Below, in pieces: positions 10,803-18,839 of a stretch of 64,000 nt of DNA. The notes beneath the pieces are model-generated. The model did no database searches. It worked only from the letters and a program-made list of their open reading frames with translations, and was not told the origin of the DNA. This stretch comes from Syntrophaceae bacterium UBA6109 (GTDB taxonomy: Bacteria > Desulfobacterota > Syntrophia > Syntrophales > UBA6109): contig DIWJ01000044.1 in assembly GCA_002428445.1 (NCBI GenBank), positions 62,001 to 126,000 on the forward strand, in the 5' to 3' direction. The position numbers and the translations under genes were made by a program. Position 1 is the first letter of the stretch. Each line of letters opens with the position of its first letter.

Positions 10803-13277
10803 GTGACAACGAGACTGCGAACAGGGAATCTGCCGGTCGGACGAGGCGCTCTATGTTGCCTCGCGCTCCTTTTCCTTGCCTCGTGTTCGACGACGCCTGA
10901 TATACGTCTTTCGACAGCGGATATGACGATGGAGCTGAAGGAATCCGCATACCGGATCAGCGCGCTTGCCGTTTCCCCTGACGGCAGATATGTCGCCTCC
11001 GGCGACGTGAACGCCGATGTGACGGTATGGGACATCCAGAACGGAAAGATGCAGTGGAAATTGAGCGGCCACAGGACGACAGGACCCGCAACAAGCGACA
11101 ACTGGGTGTGGTCCGCCGCGTTTACCGCTGACGGCAGGAGTCTCCTGACCGGCGGCGGAAGCCGGGTCATCAAGCTCTGGGATGCCGGGACGGGAAGATT
11201 GATCAGGGAACTCAAGGGCCATGAAGGCAGCATCTTCCTCGGTACATCCTACATCCATTCCCTCGCCGTCTTCCCTGACGGCAGGACGGCCGTCAGCGGC
11301 GGCGGCGACGGCACCATGAGAATATGGGACATCGAAAAGGGCACTTCCGACAGGAGTTTCCCGGCAAGCGAAGGCGCCATGGGCAGAGGATGGGTACGAT
11401 CCATAGCGATCTCGGCCGACGGGCGGCGTCTCCTGACGACGGGGGGCGACAACACGATCCGATTGTGGAACAGAGAAACGGGAGAAGAGCTGTCCAGAAT
11501 GCGGGTGTCGGAATTCGCCGACAGGGGGCTCAATTCGGTGGTCTTCGCGAATAAAGGGTTGTGGGCTCTTTCCGGCGGCCTGAAGATCCGCTACTGGGAC
11601 CTGAAGGGCGGAACACTGATCAAAGAGGTGCCGGAAGACGGATGCGGAGCCCAGTGTCTGTCGATGTCCAAAGACGGGAAACGGCTCTTGACGAGCGGCT
11701 GCAATTCTATAGGGCTCCGGGATGTCGATTCGGGGCGCCTGCTCAAGTCCTATAAAGGAAGCCAGGGCTGGCCCGCCAGCGGCATATTCGACGCGGCCCT
11801 GTTTCATCCCAACGGCAGATGGATCGTTTCCAAGGGGCTCGATGCCTCCGTGCGGATCAAGGATGCGGATACGGATGAAGAAATCGCCCTCTTCGTGGGC
11901 TTTCCCGACGGCGAATGGGTCGTCGTGACCTCCGAAGGCTACTACAATGCATCCGAAAAGGGAGCCCAGTACCTGAGCGTCATCGTCGGCGACGATGCGT
12001 TCGGCGTCGATAGATTCTACGACGTCTTCTACCGCCCGGATATCGTGGCGGCAAAACTGCGCGGGGAAGACATCCGCGGACTGGCGACGGTCACCATGAA
12101 AGACGCCATCAAGAGCCCGCCGCCCGCCGTTGAGTTCACCGCCGTTCCCTCTGCTGCGGGTACGTCCCGGGTGAAGGTCTGCTATGCGGCGAAGAGCGCC
12201 GGCGGCGGAATCGGAGAAGTGCGGCTTTTCCATAACGGCAAGCTGATTTCGTCGGACGGATACTACCGCGAGATGGCCAGGTCCTCAGCGGAGAAGCAAA
12301 AACTTGCGGCCATGAACAGCAGGGCGATTTACGAGGACATGAGGAGCATATCCGTGAAGGGCGCGGCGGTTTCGATGCCCCTGACGGGCAAAGCCAAGGG
12401 GGATGTATTTACGGACTGCCGGGAAGTGGAAGCCGTTCCGGGAGAAAATGAAATCGGCATCGCCGCCTTCAACGGCGGCAACACCATTCAGAGCCCCGTC
12501 AAGACTGTCCGCTTCCATTCAAGTATCGCTCCGGAAGAACCGCATCTTTACATCCTGTCCGTGGGTGTGAACCGGTACAGGGATGAGACGGCGAATCTGC
12601 GGTACGCGGTGAAGGACGCTCAGGATCTGGAAGAAAAACTCAGGACGCAGTCGTCGACAGTCTACAAGCCGGCGAATATCCACTACACGCTTCTGAAGGA
12701 TCAGGAGGCCACGAAGAGCGGCATCTTCGCCGGGATCAGCGAACTCTCAGAGAAGATCAAGCCGCAGGACAGCTTCATCCTCTTCGCAGCGGGCCACGGA
12801 GTGCTTCTGCAGAACCAGTATTATCTGCTTACGCACGATTATGACGGAACCGTGAGCGAAGGAAGCATGATCAGTTCCAACGAGATCGTCGAGATATCGA
12901 AGAGGATCAGATCCCTCAGCCAGCTCTTCATCTTCGACACCTGTCATGCGGGGGGCGTGGACGCCATCGTGAGCGGTCTGTACGATGCCCGAATGTCGGT
13001 GCTGGCGAAGAAGATGGGGCTTCACGTCTACGCCTCGGCCGGCGACAAGCAGTCCGCCATGGACGGCTACCGGGGGAACGGGCTTTTCACCCACGCGCTG
13101 CTGGACGGGCTCGACAACAAAGAGGCGGACAGGAACAAGGACGGGAAGGTTACCGTGGTGGGCCTCGGAAACTTCGCGAAGGAAAAGACGGCGAACCTGT
13201 CGAAGGAGATCGGCCATCCCCAGACGCCGCTGATTATCAATTTCGGGAAGGACTATCCGCTCTACCGGCTGAGGTAG
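10803..13277 (+). CDS. Exported WD40-repeat lipoprotein with caspase-like (C14) protease domain
   Basis: 824 residues. A signal peptide ends in the lipobox LASC, with Cys28 likely lipidated. Residues about 45-390 hold roughly seven WD40-like repeats, each with an SPDGRYVASG..VTVWD-type core. After a linker comes a caspase-fold peptidase domain with the catalytic pair: His665 in LFAAGHGV and Cys714 in IFDTCHAGG, both intact. WD40-caspase proteins are known in bacteria, usually cytoplasmic and linked to signalling or conflict systems; this one should sit on the periplasmic or outer face of the envelope. No effector, NLR or toxin partner lies nearby. It may be a self-activating envelope protease with the propeller as a sensor or scaffold, which is inference. 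Confidence 0.85.
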   Translation: MTTRLRTGNLPVGRGALCCLALLFLASCSTTPDIRLSTADMTMELKESAYRISALAVSPDGRYVASGDVNADVTVWDIQNGKMQWKLSGHRTTGPATSDNWVWSAAFTADGRSLLTGGGSRVIKLWDAGTGRLIRELKGHEGSIFLGTSYIHSLAVFPDGRTAVSGGGDGTMRIWDIEKGTSDRSFPASEGAMGRGWVRSIAISADGRRLLTTGGDNTIRLWNRETGEELSRMRVSEFADRGLNSVVFANKGLWALSGGLKIRYWDLKGGTLIKEVPEDGCGAQCLSMSKDGKRLLTSGCNSIGLRDVDSGRLLKSYKGSQGWPASGIFDAALFHPNGRWIVSKGLDASVRIKDADTDEEIALFVGFPDGEWVVVTSEGYYNASEKGAQYLSVIVGDDAFGVDRFYDVFYRPDIVAAKLRGEDIRGLATVTMKDAIKSPPPAVEFTAVPSAAGTSRVKVCYAAKSAGGGIGEVRLFHNGKLISSDGYYREMARSSAEKQKLAAMNSRAIYEDMRSISVKGAAVSMPLTGKAKGDVFTDCREVEAVPGENEIGIAAFNGGNTIQSPVKTVRFHSSIAPEEPHLYILSVGVNRYRDETANLRYAVKDAQDLEEKLRTQSSTVYKPANIHYTLLKDQEATKSGIFAGISELSEKIKPQDSFILFAAGHGVLLQNQYYLLTHDYDGTVSEGSMISSNEIVEISKRIRSLSQLFIFDTCHAGGVDAIVSGLYDARMSVLAKKMGLHVYASAGDKQSAMDGYRGNGLFTHALLDGLDNKEADRNKDGKVTVVGLGNFAKEKTANLSKEIGHPQTPLIINFGKDYPLYRLR

Positions 13278-13443
13278 GCGGAGAAGGAGGTAGGCTGCAA
13301 TTCCTGTTTCTCTGTTATGCCGTTTATGCTAAATGCAATCCGAATGGTTGAAATGCCGCAGCAATACCTGGAAAACACGCAGCGGACGGAGAAGACAAAC
13401 ATCAACCTGAGCAGGGGAGAAGGGCCCGCGCGACGCGAAAAAC

Positions 13444-14463
13444 ATGACCAGCCTCTCTGAGATGCACAAACGCATTGCGAGCATCACCGGGCTCCTCATC
13501 TTCTCCCTCTTCATCGGGACGGCCGGCTACGTCGTCATCGAGGGATGGTCGCCTTTCGATGCCCTCTACATGACGGTCATCACGCTCGCGACCGTGGGAT
13601 ACGGGGAGACGAACCCCCTGACCTACCCGGGCCGCGTGTTCACCGTGTTCCTCATCCTGGGCGGCGTCAGCATTGTCGCCTACACGATTTCGACGCTTAC
13701 CTCCATTGTCGTGGAGGGACATCTGTCCAAGGTACTCAAGAGGAGACGTATGGAGAAGGAAATCGCGAAGCTTTCGGGACACTACATCGTCTGCGGTACG
13801 AGCCATTCCGCCCGGGTGATCATGGAGGAGCTGCTGAAAACGGGACGGAGCCTCGTCGTGGTCGAGCGGGACCGGGAGACGGCCGAGAAGCTCATCGCCG
13901 ACGGCTTCAAGGTTGTAGAAGGGGATGCGACGGAAGAGGAGACCTTGAAGCGCGCCGGAGTGATGAATGCCGCCGGCGTCTTCGCCGTGCTGCCGTCCGA
14001 CCAGTTCAACGCATTCCTGTCGCTGACGGCCAAGGGCCTCAACCCCAATGTCCGCATTGTCAGTGCCCAGAGAGAGCTCGCGGTGCGCCATCAGCTCCTG
14101 CGGAGCGGCGCCGACAACGTCGTCAATCCTCAGTATATCGGCGGATTGCGCATGGTCTCCGAGATGGTCCGTCCGGCGACGGTCGGCTTCCTGGATTCGA
14201 TGATGCGGGACCGGGACAGCGTCGTCCGGTTCGATGAGGTCGCCGTTCCGGAGGGGTCTCCCTTCGTGGGGCGGCCGGTCGGCGACGTGAAGGGAGCCGA
14301 GGGCCATGCCCCGTTGCTCGTGGCAGTGCTCGAACAGGAGACGGGTCGGTACGACATCAATCCCGACTCCGGTCGCCCCATCAAAGCGGGCGACCGGCTC
14401 GTCATGATCGGAGAAGCAGCGAAGCTCTCCGAGCTCAGGAAGCGTATCGAGACCGCCGCATGA
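13444..14463 (+). CDS. Two-TM potassium channel with RCK (TrkA-N/TrkA-C) domains
   Basis: 339 residues. Two membrane helices flank a pore loop with the K+ selectivity filter TVGYGE (residues 50-55). A TrkA-N Rossmann domain follows (YIVCGTSHSARVIMEELL, VVERD, VEGDATEEETLKRAG), then a TrkA-C domain (residues about 255-335). This is the Kch/MthK-like layout; it gates K+ flux in response to nucleotides or divalent ions. Upstream (13278-13443) I see no gene and no strong promoter. The chosen ATG has only a weak GAAGGG site some distance upstream. A hairpin terminator follows. The nearby CPA2 antiporter suggests a small ion-homeostasis neighbourhood. Confidence 0.88.
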   Translation: MTSLSEMHKRIASITGLLIFSLFIGTAGYVVIEGWSPFDALYMTVITLATVGYGETNPLTYPGRVFTVFLILGGVSIVAYTISTLTSIVVEGHLSKVLKRRRMEKEIAKLSGHYIVCGTSHSARVIMEELLKTGRSLVVVERDRETAEKLIADGFKVVEGDATEEETLKRAGVMNAAGVFAVLPSDQFNAFLSLTAKGLNPNVRIVSAQRELAVRHQLLRSGADNVVNPQYIGGLRMVSEMVRPATVGFLDSMMRDRDSVVRFDEVAVPEGSPFVGRPVGDVKGAEGHAPLLVAVLEQETGRYDINPDSGRPIKAGDRLVMIGEAAKLSELRKRIETAA

Positions 14464-14485
14464 CGCGCAAGCGGAATACCCAGGG

Positions 14486-14523
14486 GCTGCGTTAAGAGGC
14501 TTGTCCTCAACGCAGCGAGTTTT
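14486..14523 (+). terminator. Terminator between the K+ channel and PPK2 genes
   Basis: GCTGCGTT (14486-14493) pairs with AACGCAGC (14509-14516), with an inner GAGG/CCTC stem and a two-base bulge, then GAGTTTT. It lies between convergent genes. Confidence 0.6.
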
Positions 14524-14530
14524 CCGGCAG

Positions 14531-16027
14531 TCAATCGCCCGCGATGATCCTGCGGACCCTGCCGCGGGGCTTGTCGCCCACGGCGCGCGAGACCGCTGCG
14601 ATCACCGTTTTCAGGGTTTTGATCCGGGCATACGGCTTGTCGTTGCCCTCGATGATCGTCCAGGGCGCGGAAGCGGTGGAGGTGCGCTCGATCATGTCGG
14701 AAACGGCATCGTAGTAGTCGTCCCAGCGGTTGCGGTTCCGCCAGTCCTCCTGTGTGATCTTCCAGCTCTTGAACGGCGATTGCTCGCGGAGCTTGAACCG
14801 TTTGATCTGTTCTTCCTTGGAGATGTGGATCCAGAACTTGACGAGGACGGTGCCGAACGCCATAAGTTCGGCCTCGAACTCGTTGATCTCCCGATAGGCC
14901 CGTTCCCATTCCGCCGGTTCCGCAAATCCCTCGACGCGCTCCACCAGGACCCGTCCGTACCAGGAACGGTCGAAGACCGTGATGTGGCCCGCCTTGGGCA
15001 AGTCGCGCCAGAACCGCCACAGGAAGTGGCGGGCGCCCTCGTCGCCGACGGGCGCCCCGACGGGAATCACCTGGAAGCCGCGGTTGTCCAGGCCGGTGAC
15101 AAGCCGCTTGATATTTCCCCCCTTGCCGGAGGCATCCCATCCCTCGTAGACGACAACGACCGGGATGCGCTGCGGATGGAGGATATGTTCGAGCCGCAGC
15201 AGTTCCTTCTGGAGACGCGGCAGCGTCTCCTCGTAGGTTTCGCGGTCGAGGGACAGGGAAAGGTTGGCGGCGGCGAGCGGGCTCTTTCGGCGCCGGGCCG
15301 CGGGCGGTTTCGGCGGTTTGGCTTTCGCGGCCGATTCCCTGCGCTTCAGGGCCTTCTCGATGGCATCGACAAGGGTTGCGGTGATGCAGAGACTCGCGCT
15401 GCGGGGATCGTGCGTGGGCACGGCCGTCCAGGGCGCATAGTCGGTGGAGGTCTCCCGCAGCATGCGCTCGACGCGGCGCAGGACCTTGTCGTACTTGCGG
15501 TTTTCACGCCAGTCTGCCTTGGTGACGATCCAGGATATCGCGGGGTCCTTCTCCAGTTTCCGGAAGCGTTTTGCCTGCTCCTGCCTGCTGATGTGCAGCC
15601 AGTACTTGACGAGGATCGCGCCGTCGTCGGTCAGCTTGCGCTCGAAGAGGCGGATGCGCTCGTACCAGGCCTCGGCCTCCGCCTTGGAGCCCGGCACGAG
15701 CTGATACCAGCTGCGGTCGTAGATGCTGAAGGCCCCCTTCGGCGGCAGGGCCTGCCAGAATCTCCAGAACGGCGGCCGCAGCGCCTCGTCGGAACTGGGG
15801 TCGTTGAACATGCGCACCCGGTAGCCCCTCGGGTCCAGCGGCGCCAGGAGCCGGGTGATGGCCGTGCCGACGCCGCAGGCCTGCCACCCCTCGAAGACGA
15901 TGACGGCCGGGATACAGGCCTCCCGGAGCCGCCGCTGCAGGGCGCCGAGCTTGAGGTCGAGTTCCTCGTGGGCGAGCTTGAAATCCTCTTTGGACATTTC
16001 CTCATTCAGATTGATCGTTTCGAGCAT
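14531..16027 (-). CDS. pap: Double-domain PPK2 family, polyphosphate:AMP phosphotransferase type
   Basis: 498 residues from ATG 16027, which follows AGGAGGAGG by five bases. Two PPK2 domains are fused head to tail, each with a Walker-like loop and the YDRSWY/FDRSWY motif, then WRxxxKYD/WRNRNRWDDY. This matches the tandem PPK2 (class II) enzymes that phosphorylate AMP to ADP with polyphosphate. The C-terminal loop YEGWDASGKGG is intact. In the N-terminal domain the corresponding FEGWQACGVGT lacks the lysine, so only the C-terminal domain is likely catalytic; loss of function in the first domain is typical of this class. A Lys/Pro/Arg-rich linker joins the two. It is cytoplasmic and probably links polyphosphate storage to adenylate charge. 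Confidence 0.85.
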   Translation of the reverse strand: MLETINLNEEMSKEDFKLAHEELDLKLGALQRRLREACIPAVIVFEGWQACGVGTAITRLLAPLDPRGYRVRMFNDPSSDEALRPPFWRFWQALPPKGAFSIYDRSWYQLVPGSKAEAEAWYERIRLFERKLTDDGAILVKYWLHISRQEQAKRFRKLEKDPAISWIVTKADWRENRKYDKVLRRVERMLRETSTDYAPWTAVPTHDPRSASLCITATLVDAIEKALKRRESAAKAKPPKPPAARRRKSPLAAANLSLSLDRETYEETLPRLQKELLRLEHILHPQRIPVVVVYEGWDASGKGGNIKRLVTGLDNRGFQVIPVGAPVGDEGARHFLWRFWRDLPKAGHITVFDRSWYGRVLVERVEGFAEPAEWERAYREINEFEAELMAFGTVLVKFWIHISKEEQIKRFKLREQSPFKSWKITQEDWRNRNRWDDYYDAVSDMIERTSTASAPWTIIEGNDKPYARIKTLKTVIAAVSRAVGDKPRGRVRRIIAGD

Positions 16028-16095
16028 GATGCCTCCTCCTGGAATCAAGCATGCCGACGATACGCGCGGGCCGCCGCGGAGTCAATATCCAATCT

Positions 16096-16143
16096 GGGGG
16101 GCGAAGATTCTTCGGAGCTTGTCCCCGGAGGGCTTCAATTCTG
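16096..16143 (+). repeat. Dispersed repeat family 1, copy B (3-prime half only)
   Basis: Matches the second half of the consensus: CGAAGATTCTTCGGAGCTTG, then CCCCGGAGGGCTTCAATTCT. It keeps a weakened second hairpin. It sits between the divergent PPK2 and antiporter genes. Confidence 0.7.
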
Positions 16144-16184
16144 ACATGACCTGTGGTAGACGTTATCGGAACAGAGGGGATCTT

Positions 16185-17846
16185 ATGCATGGCATTCTTC
16201 CGGAAATCGGCGTTGCGGTTCTGGCGGCCACGGCTCTGGGTTTTCTCTTCCAGTTCTTCCGGCAGCCGGTCATTCTGGGCTACCTCGTCGCCGGCGCCGT
16301 GATCGGACCGGCCATCGGCTTCGGATTCGTTTCCAGCGCGGAGAACATCGAGGTCATTTCGGAAATCGGATTGATCCTCCTGCTTTTCATCATCGGCCTC
16401 GAACTGAACCCCACCAAGCTTCTTTCGTCGGGCCGGCAGCTGATTTATGCCGGCGTCGGCCAGTTTCTCCTGTGCGTCCTGATAGGAACCGGTTTCTTCA
16501 TGCTCCTGGGATTCGGCTTCGGCAAAGGGCGCATCGATGCCCTCTATCTGTCGATGTTCTGCGCCCTGAGCAGTACGGCCATTGTCGTCAAGCTCCTCTA
16601 CGACAAGTTCGAACTGGATACGCTGCCCGGCCGCATCACCCTCGGCGTTCTCGTCTTTCAGGACCTCTGGGCGATCCTGATCCTGGCGCTGCAGCCCCAT
16701 TTCACGAATCCGAAGATACTCCTTGTTGTCCTCGCCCTGAGCAAGAGCGGGGCGCTCCTCGCCATCGGTTATCTCCTCAGCAAGTATCTGCTGCGCTGGA
16801 TCTTTGAGAAGATCTCGAAGACGCCGGAAATGGTTGTGGCCATGTCCATCGCCTGGTGCGCCTTCATGGCGGGCGTGGGATCCTGGATTGGTCTTTCCAT
16901 GGAGATGGGGGCGCTGATTGCCGGCGTGGCGATCTCGACTTTTCCCTACAGCGTCCACGTTACAGCGAAGGTCCTCCCGCTGCGCGATTTTTTTCTGACC
17001 CTCTTTTTCCTCTCCATCGGCATGAAGATTCCCATGCCGGACGCCTCTTTGCTGATCATGGCCTTCGTTGTCGTCCTCTTCGTCATCGCCTCCCGCTTTC
17101 TGACGGTCTACCCGCTCCTGTCCATCGCCGGAAGCGGGCGGCGCACCAGCTTCATCGCCAGTCTCAATCTTGCCCAGATCAGCGAATTTTCCCTGGTCGT
17201 CGCCGCCCTCGGGGTCGGTCTCGGCCACATCGAGCAGCGCATGATGTCCCTGATCATTTACGCCATGGCGATCACGTCGGTGCTCGCTTCCTATTTCATC
17301 AACGGCAATCACAAGGCGTACCTGATGTTCGATCATTTCCTTGTAAAACTGGGCCTTCCGTCGAAGGCCAGGGAAACGGCGGCCGAAGATATCGGCGGCC
17401 ATTACCCCGTGGTGCTGCTGGGATATCACCGGGGCGCACGGGCCTTTATCGACCGGATGGAGGCCATCGCACCCGATCTCCTGAAGAAGATCCTGGTGAT
17501 CGATTTCAGTCTCGAAGTTCTCAAGGAAGTGAACGACCGGAATGTGAAGAGCATATTCGGCGACATCAGCAGCATGGACACCCTGGAGCACGCCCATGTC
17601 GCCGAGGCGGAAATCATCCTTTCCACCATTCCCGACATGCTTCTGAAGGGAACGAACAATGCGTCCATCGTGACGACCTGCCGCGCCGTCGCGCCGAATG
17701 CGGTCATTGTCGCCACGGCGGATTCGGCCGATCAGATCGATGCTCTGAAAGCAAGCGGGGCGAATGAAGTGCTCCTCCCCTATACCCTGATCGGGGATCA
17801 CCTTGCGCGGTTTGTGGAAGAGGAATTCCGCAGCGCGAAGGCATGA
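16185..17846 (+). CDS. CPA2 family cation:proton antiporter (Kef-type) with RCK domain
   Basis: 553 residues from ATG 16185, preceded by GAGGGGATCTT. About twelve hydrophobic helices follow the Na+/H+ exchanger fold of the monovalent cation:proton antiporter-2 family (LPEIGVAVLAATALGF, GYLVAGAVIGPA, LLLFIIGLELNPTKL). The C-terminal 140 residues are a TrkA-N-like cytoplasmic domain (VVLLGYHRGARAFIDRM, VIDFSLEVLKE, FGDISSMDTLEHAHV) with a degenerate GxGxxG. Family members exchange K+ or Na+ for H+ under control of nucleotide or glutathione binding; the ion here is not evident. An upstream in-frame extension overlapping the antiparallel PPK2 gene was discarded. Confidence 0.87.
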   Translation: MHGILPEIGVAVLAATALGFLFQFFRQPVILGYLVAGAVIGPAIGFGFVSSAENIEVISEIGLILLLFIIGLELNPTKLLSSGRQLIYAGVGQFLLCVLIGTGFFMLLGFGFGKGRIDALYLSMFCALSSTAIVVKLLYDKFELDTLPGRITLGVLVFQDLWAILILALQPHFTNPKILLVVLALSKSGALLAIGYLLSKYLLRWIFEKISKTPEMVVAMSIAWCAFMAGVGSWIGLSMEMGALIAGVAISTFPYSVHVTAKVLPLRDFFLTLFFLSIGMKIPMPDASLLIMAFVVVLFVIASRFLTVYPLLSIAGSGRRTSFIASLNLAQISEFSLVVAALGVGLGHIEQRMMSLIIYAMAITSVLASYFINGNHKAYLMFDHFLVKLGLPSKARETAAEDIGGHYPVVLLGYHRGARAFIDRMEAIAPDLLKKILVIDFSLEVLKEVNDRNVKSIFGDISSMDTLEHAHVAEAEIILSTIPDMLLKGTNNASIVTTCRAVAPNAVIVATADSADQIDALKASGANEVLLPYTLIGDHLARFVEEEFRSAKA

Positions 17847-17943
17847 GCCCGTTGCGGATGCCTTGACCCTGCCCGCCGGAGCGATCGCCGCTTCCTCCAT
17901 GCGGTCTGAAAGACAGCGGATCGAAAAAAGAAAGACTCCCGTC

Positions 17944-18570
17944 ATGGAAGAGCATCTCTGGAGCGGATTCTCCGGGTTCGTCATCGGCATCGGCCTGAGC
18001 GCCGCCTGCGGTTTCCGCATCATCATTCCCTTTCTCGGGCTCAGCATCGCCGCCATGGGCGGCCATATCCTGCCGGCGCCGGAGTTCCAGTGGATCGGGA
18101 CGCAGACCGCCCTCCTGGCTTTTGCGACGGCGGCGGTCCTGGAAATCGCCGCCTATTCCGTTCCGTGGATGGACAATCTTCTCGATGCAGCGGCGACGCC
18201 GCTGGCCGTTGCCGCCGGGGCCGTCGCGACGGCGGCGGTCATGACGGACGTTCCTCCCTTCCTGAAATGGACGATTGCCCTGATCGCCGGGGGAGGCGTG
18301 GCCGGAACGATCCAGACGGGCACGGCGCTGCTGCGCGGGGCGTCCACCGCGTCGACGGGCGGTGCGGCGAACCTCGTTCTCGCGGCCGCCGAATTCGCCG
18401 GATCGGTGCTGACAACGCTTCTCTCCCTGCTCGTGCCGTTCGTCGGCCTCATCGTCGCAGTTCTTGCCGCCCTGTGGATCGTGGCGGGCTTGATGCGGCG
18501 GAAAAGGCGCCCGGCAGAGTGCGGCCGGGATGCCGGAAACGGCGTCGGAACGCGGAAGGGTCGAGGATAG
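17944..18570 (+). CDS. DUF4126 family membrane protein
   Basis: 208 residues with five or so hydrophobic, Ala/Gly-rich segments. The N-terminal GFVIGIGLSAACGFRI...PFLGLSIAA is typical of DUF4126 proteins, integral membrane proteins of unknown function. ATG 17944 was chosen because the family begins just before this hydrophobic stretch; the upstream ribosome site is weak and a longer N-terminus from 17899 is possible. The tail is basic (RRKRRP). It follows the CPA2 antiporter by about 100 bases in the same direction. Function unknown. Confidence 0.75.
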   Translation: MEEHLWSGFSGFVIGIGLSAACGFRIIIPFLGLSIAAMGGHILPAPEFQWIGTQTALLAFATAAVLEIAAYSVPWMDNLLDAAATPLAVAAGAVATAAVMTDVPPFLKWTIALIAGGGVAGTIQTGTALLRGASTASTGGAANLVLAAAEFAGSVLTTLLSLLVPFVGLIVAVLAALWIVAGLMRRKRRPAECGRDAGNGVGTRKGRG

Positions 18571-18790
18571 ATTTGACCGCCGTCTCCTTGCGACAGTTTC
18601 GTGCCCCGGCGGCGATGACGGTCTTCGAGTTCCGATCCCGGGATGCGATACGTCGTTGCCGGGCCCGCCGTTGACGCGCAGGAACGGATATCGTATACAT
18701 CCCGTCGGCGGAAGAACATTATCCCCTTTGCTCAGACTGCAAAGAAACGAGCGATGCTCCATATCGGAAATCGCCATGAATTCCCGCTGT

Positions 18791-18808
18791 CCGGATCGAC
18801 CGATCCGG
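18791..18808. other. Perfect palindrome in the leader of the C69 peptidase gene
   Basis: CCGGATCG and CGATCCGG separated by two bases. It lies 30 bases before the start, in an otherwise featureless gap (18571-18839). It could be an operator or an RNA hairpin; nothing decides between these. Confidence 0.4.
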
Positions 18809-18839
18809 TGAAGATTCCCGACCGGAGGAGGATTGTGTG

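Noticed and set aside
10803..13277. WD40-caspase as part of an anti-phage or death system
   Set aside because: The protein is exported, and no NLR, gasdermin, toxin or signal-nucleotide gene is nearby.
15855..16184. 110-codon N-terminal extension of the CPA2 antiporter
   Set aside because: It overlaps the antisense PPK2 gene and a repeat copy; the family starts at ATG 16185, which has a ribosome site.
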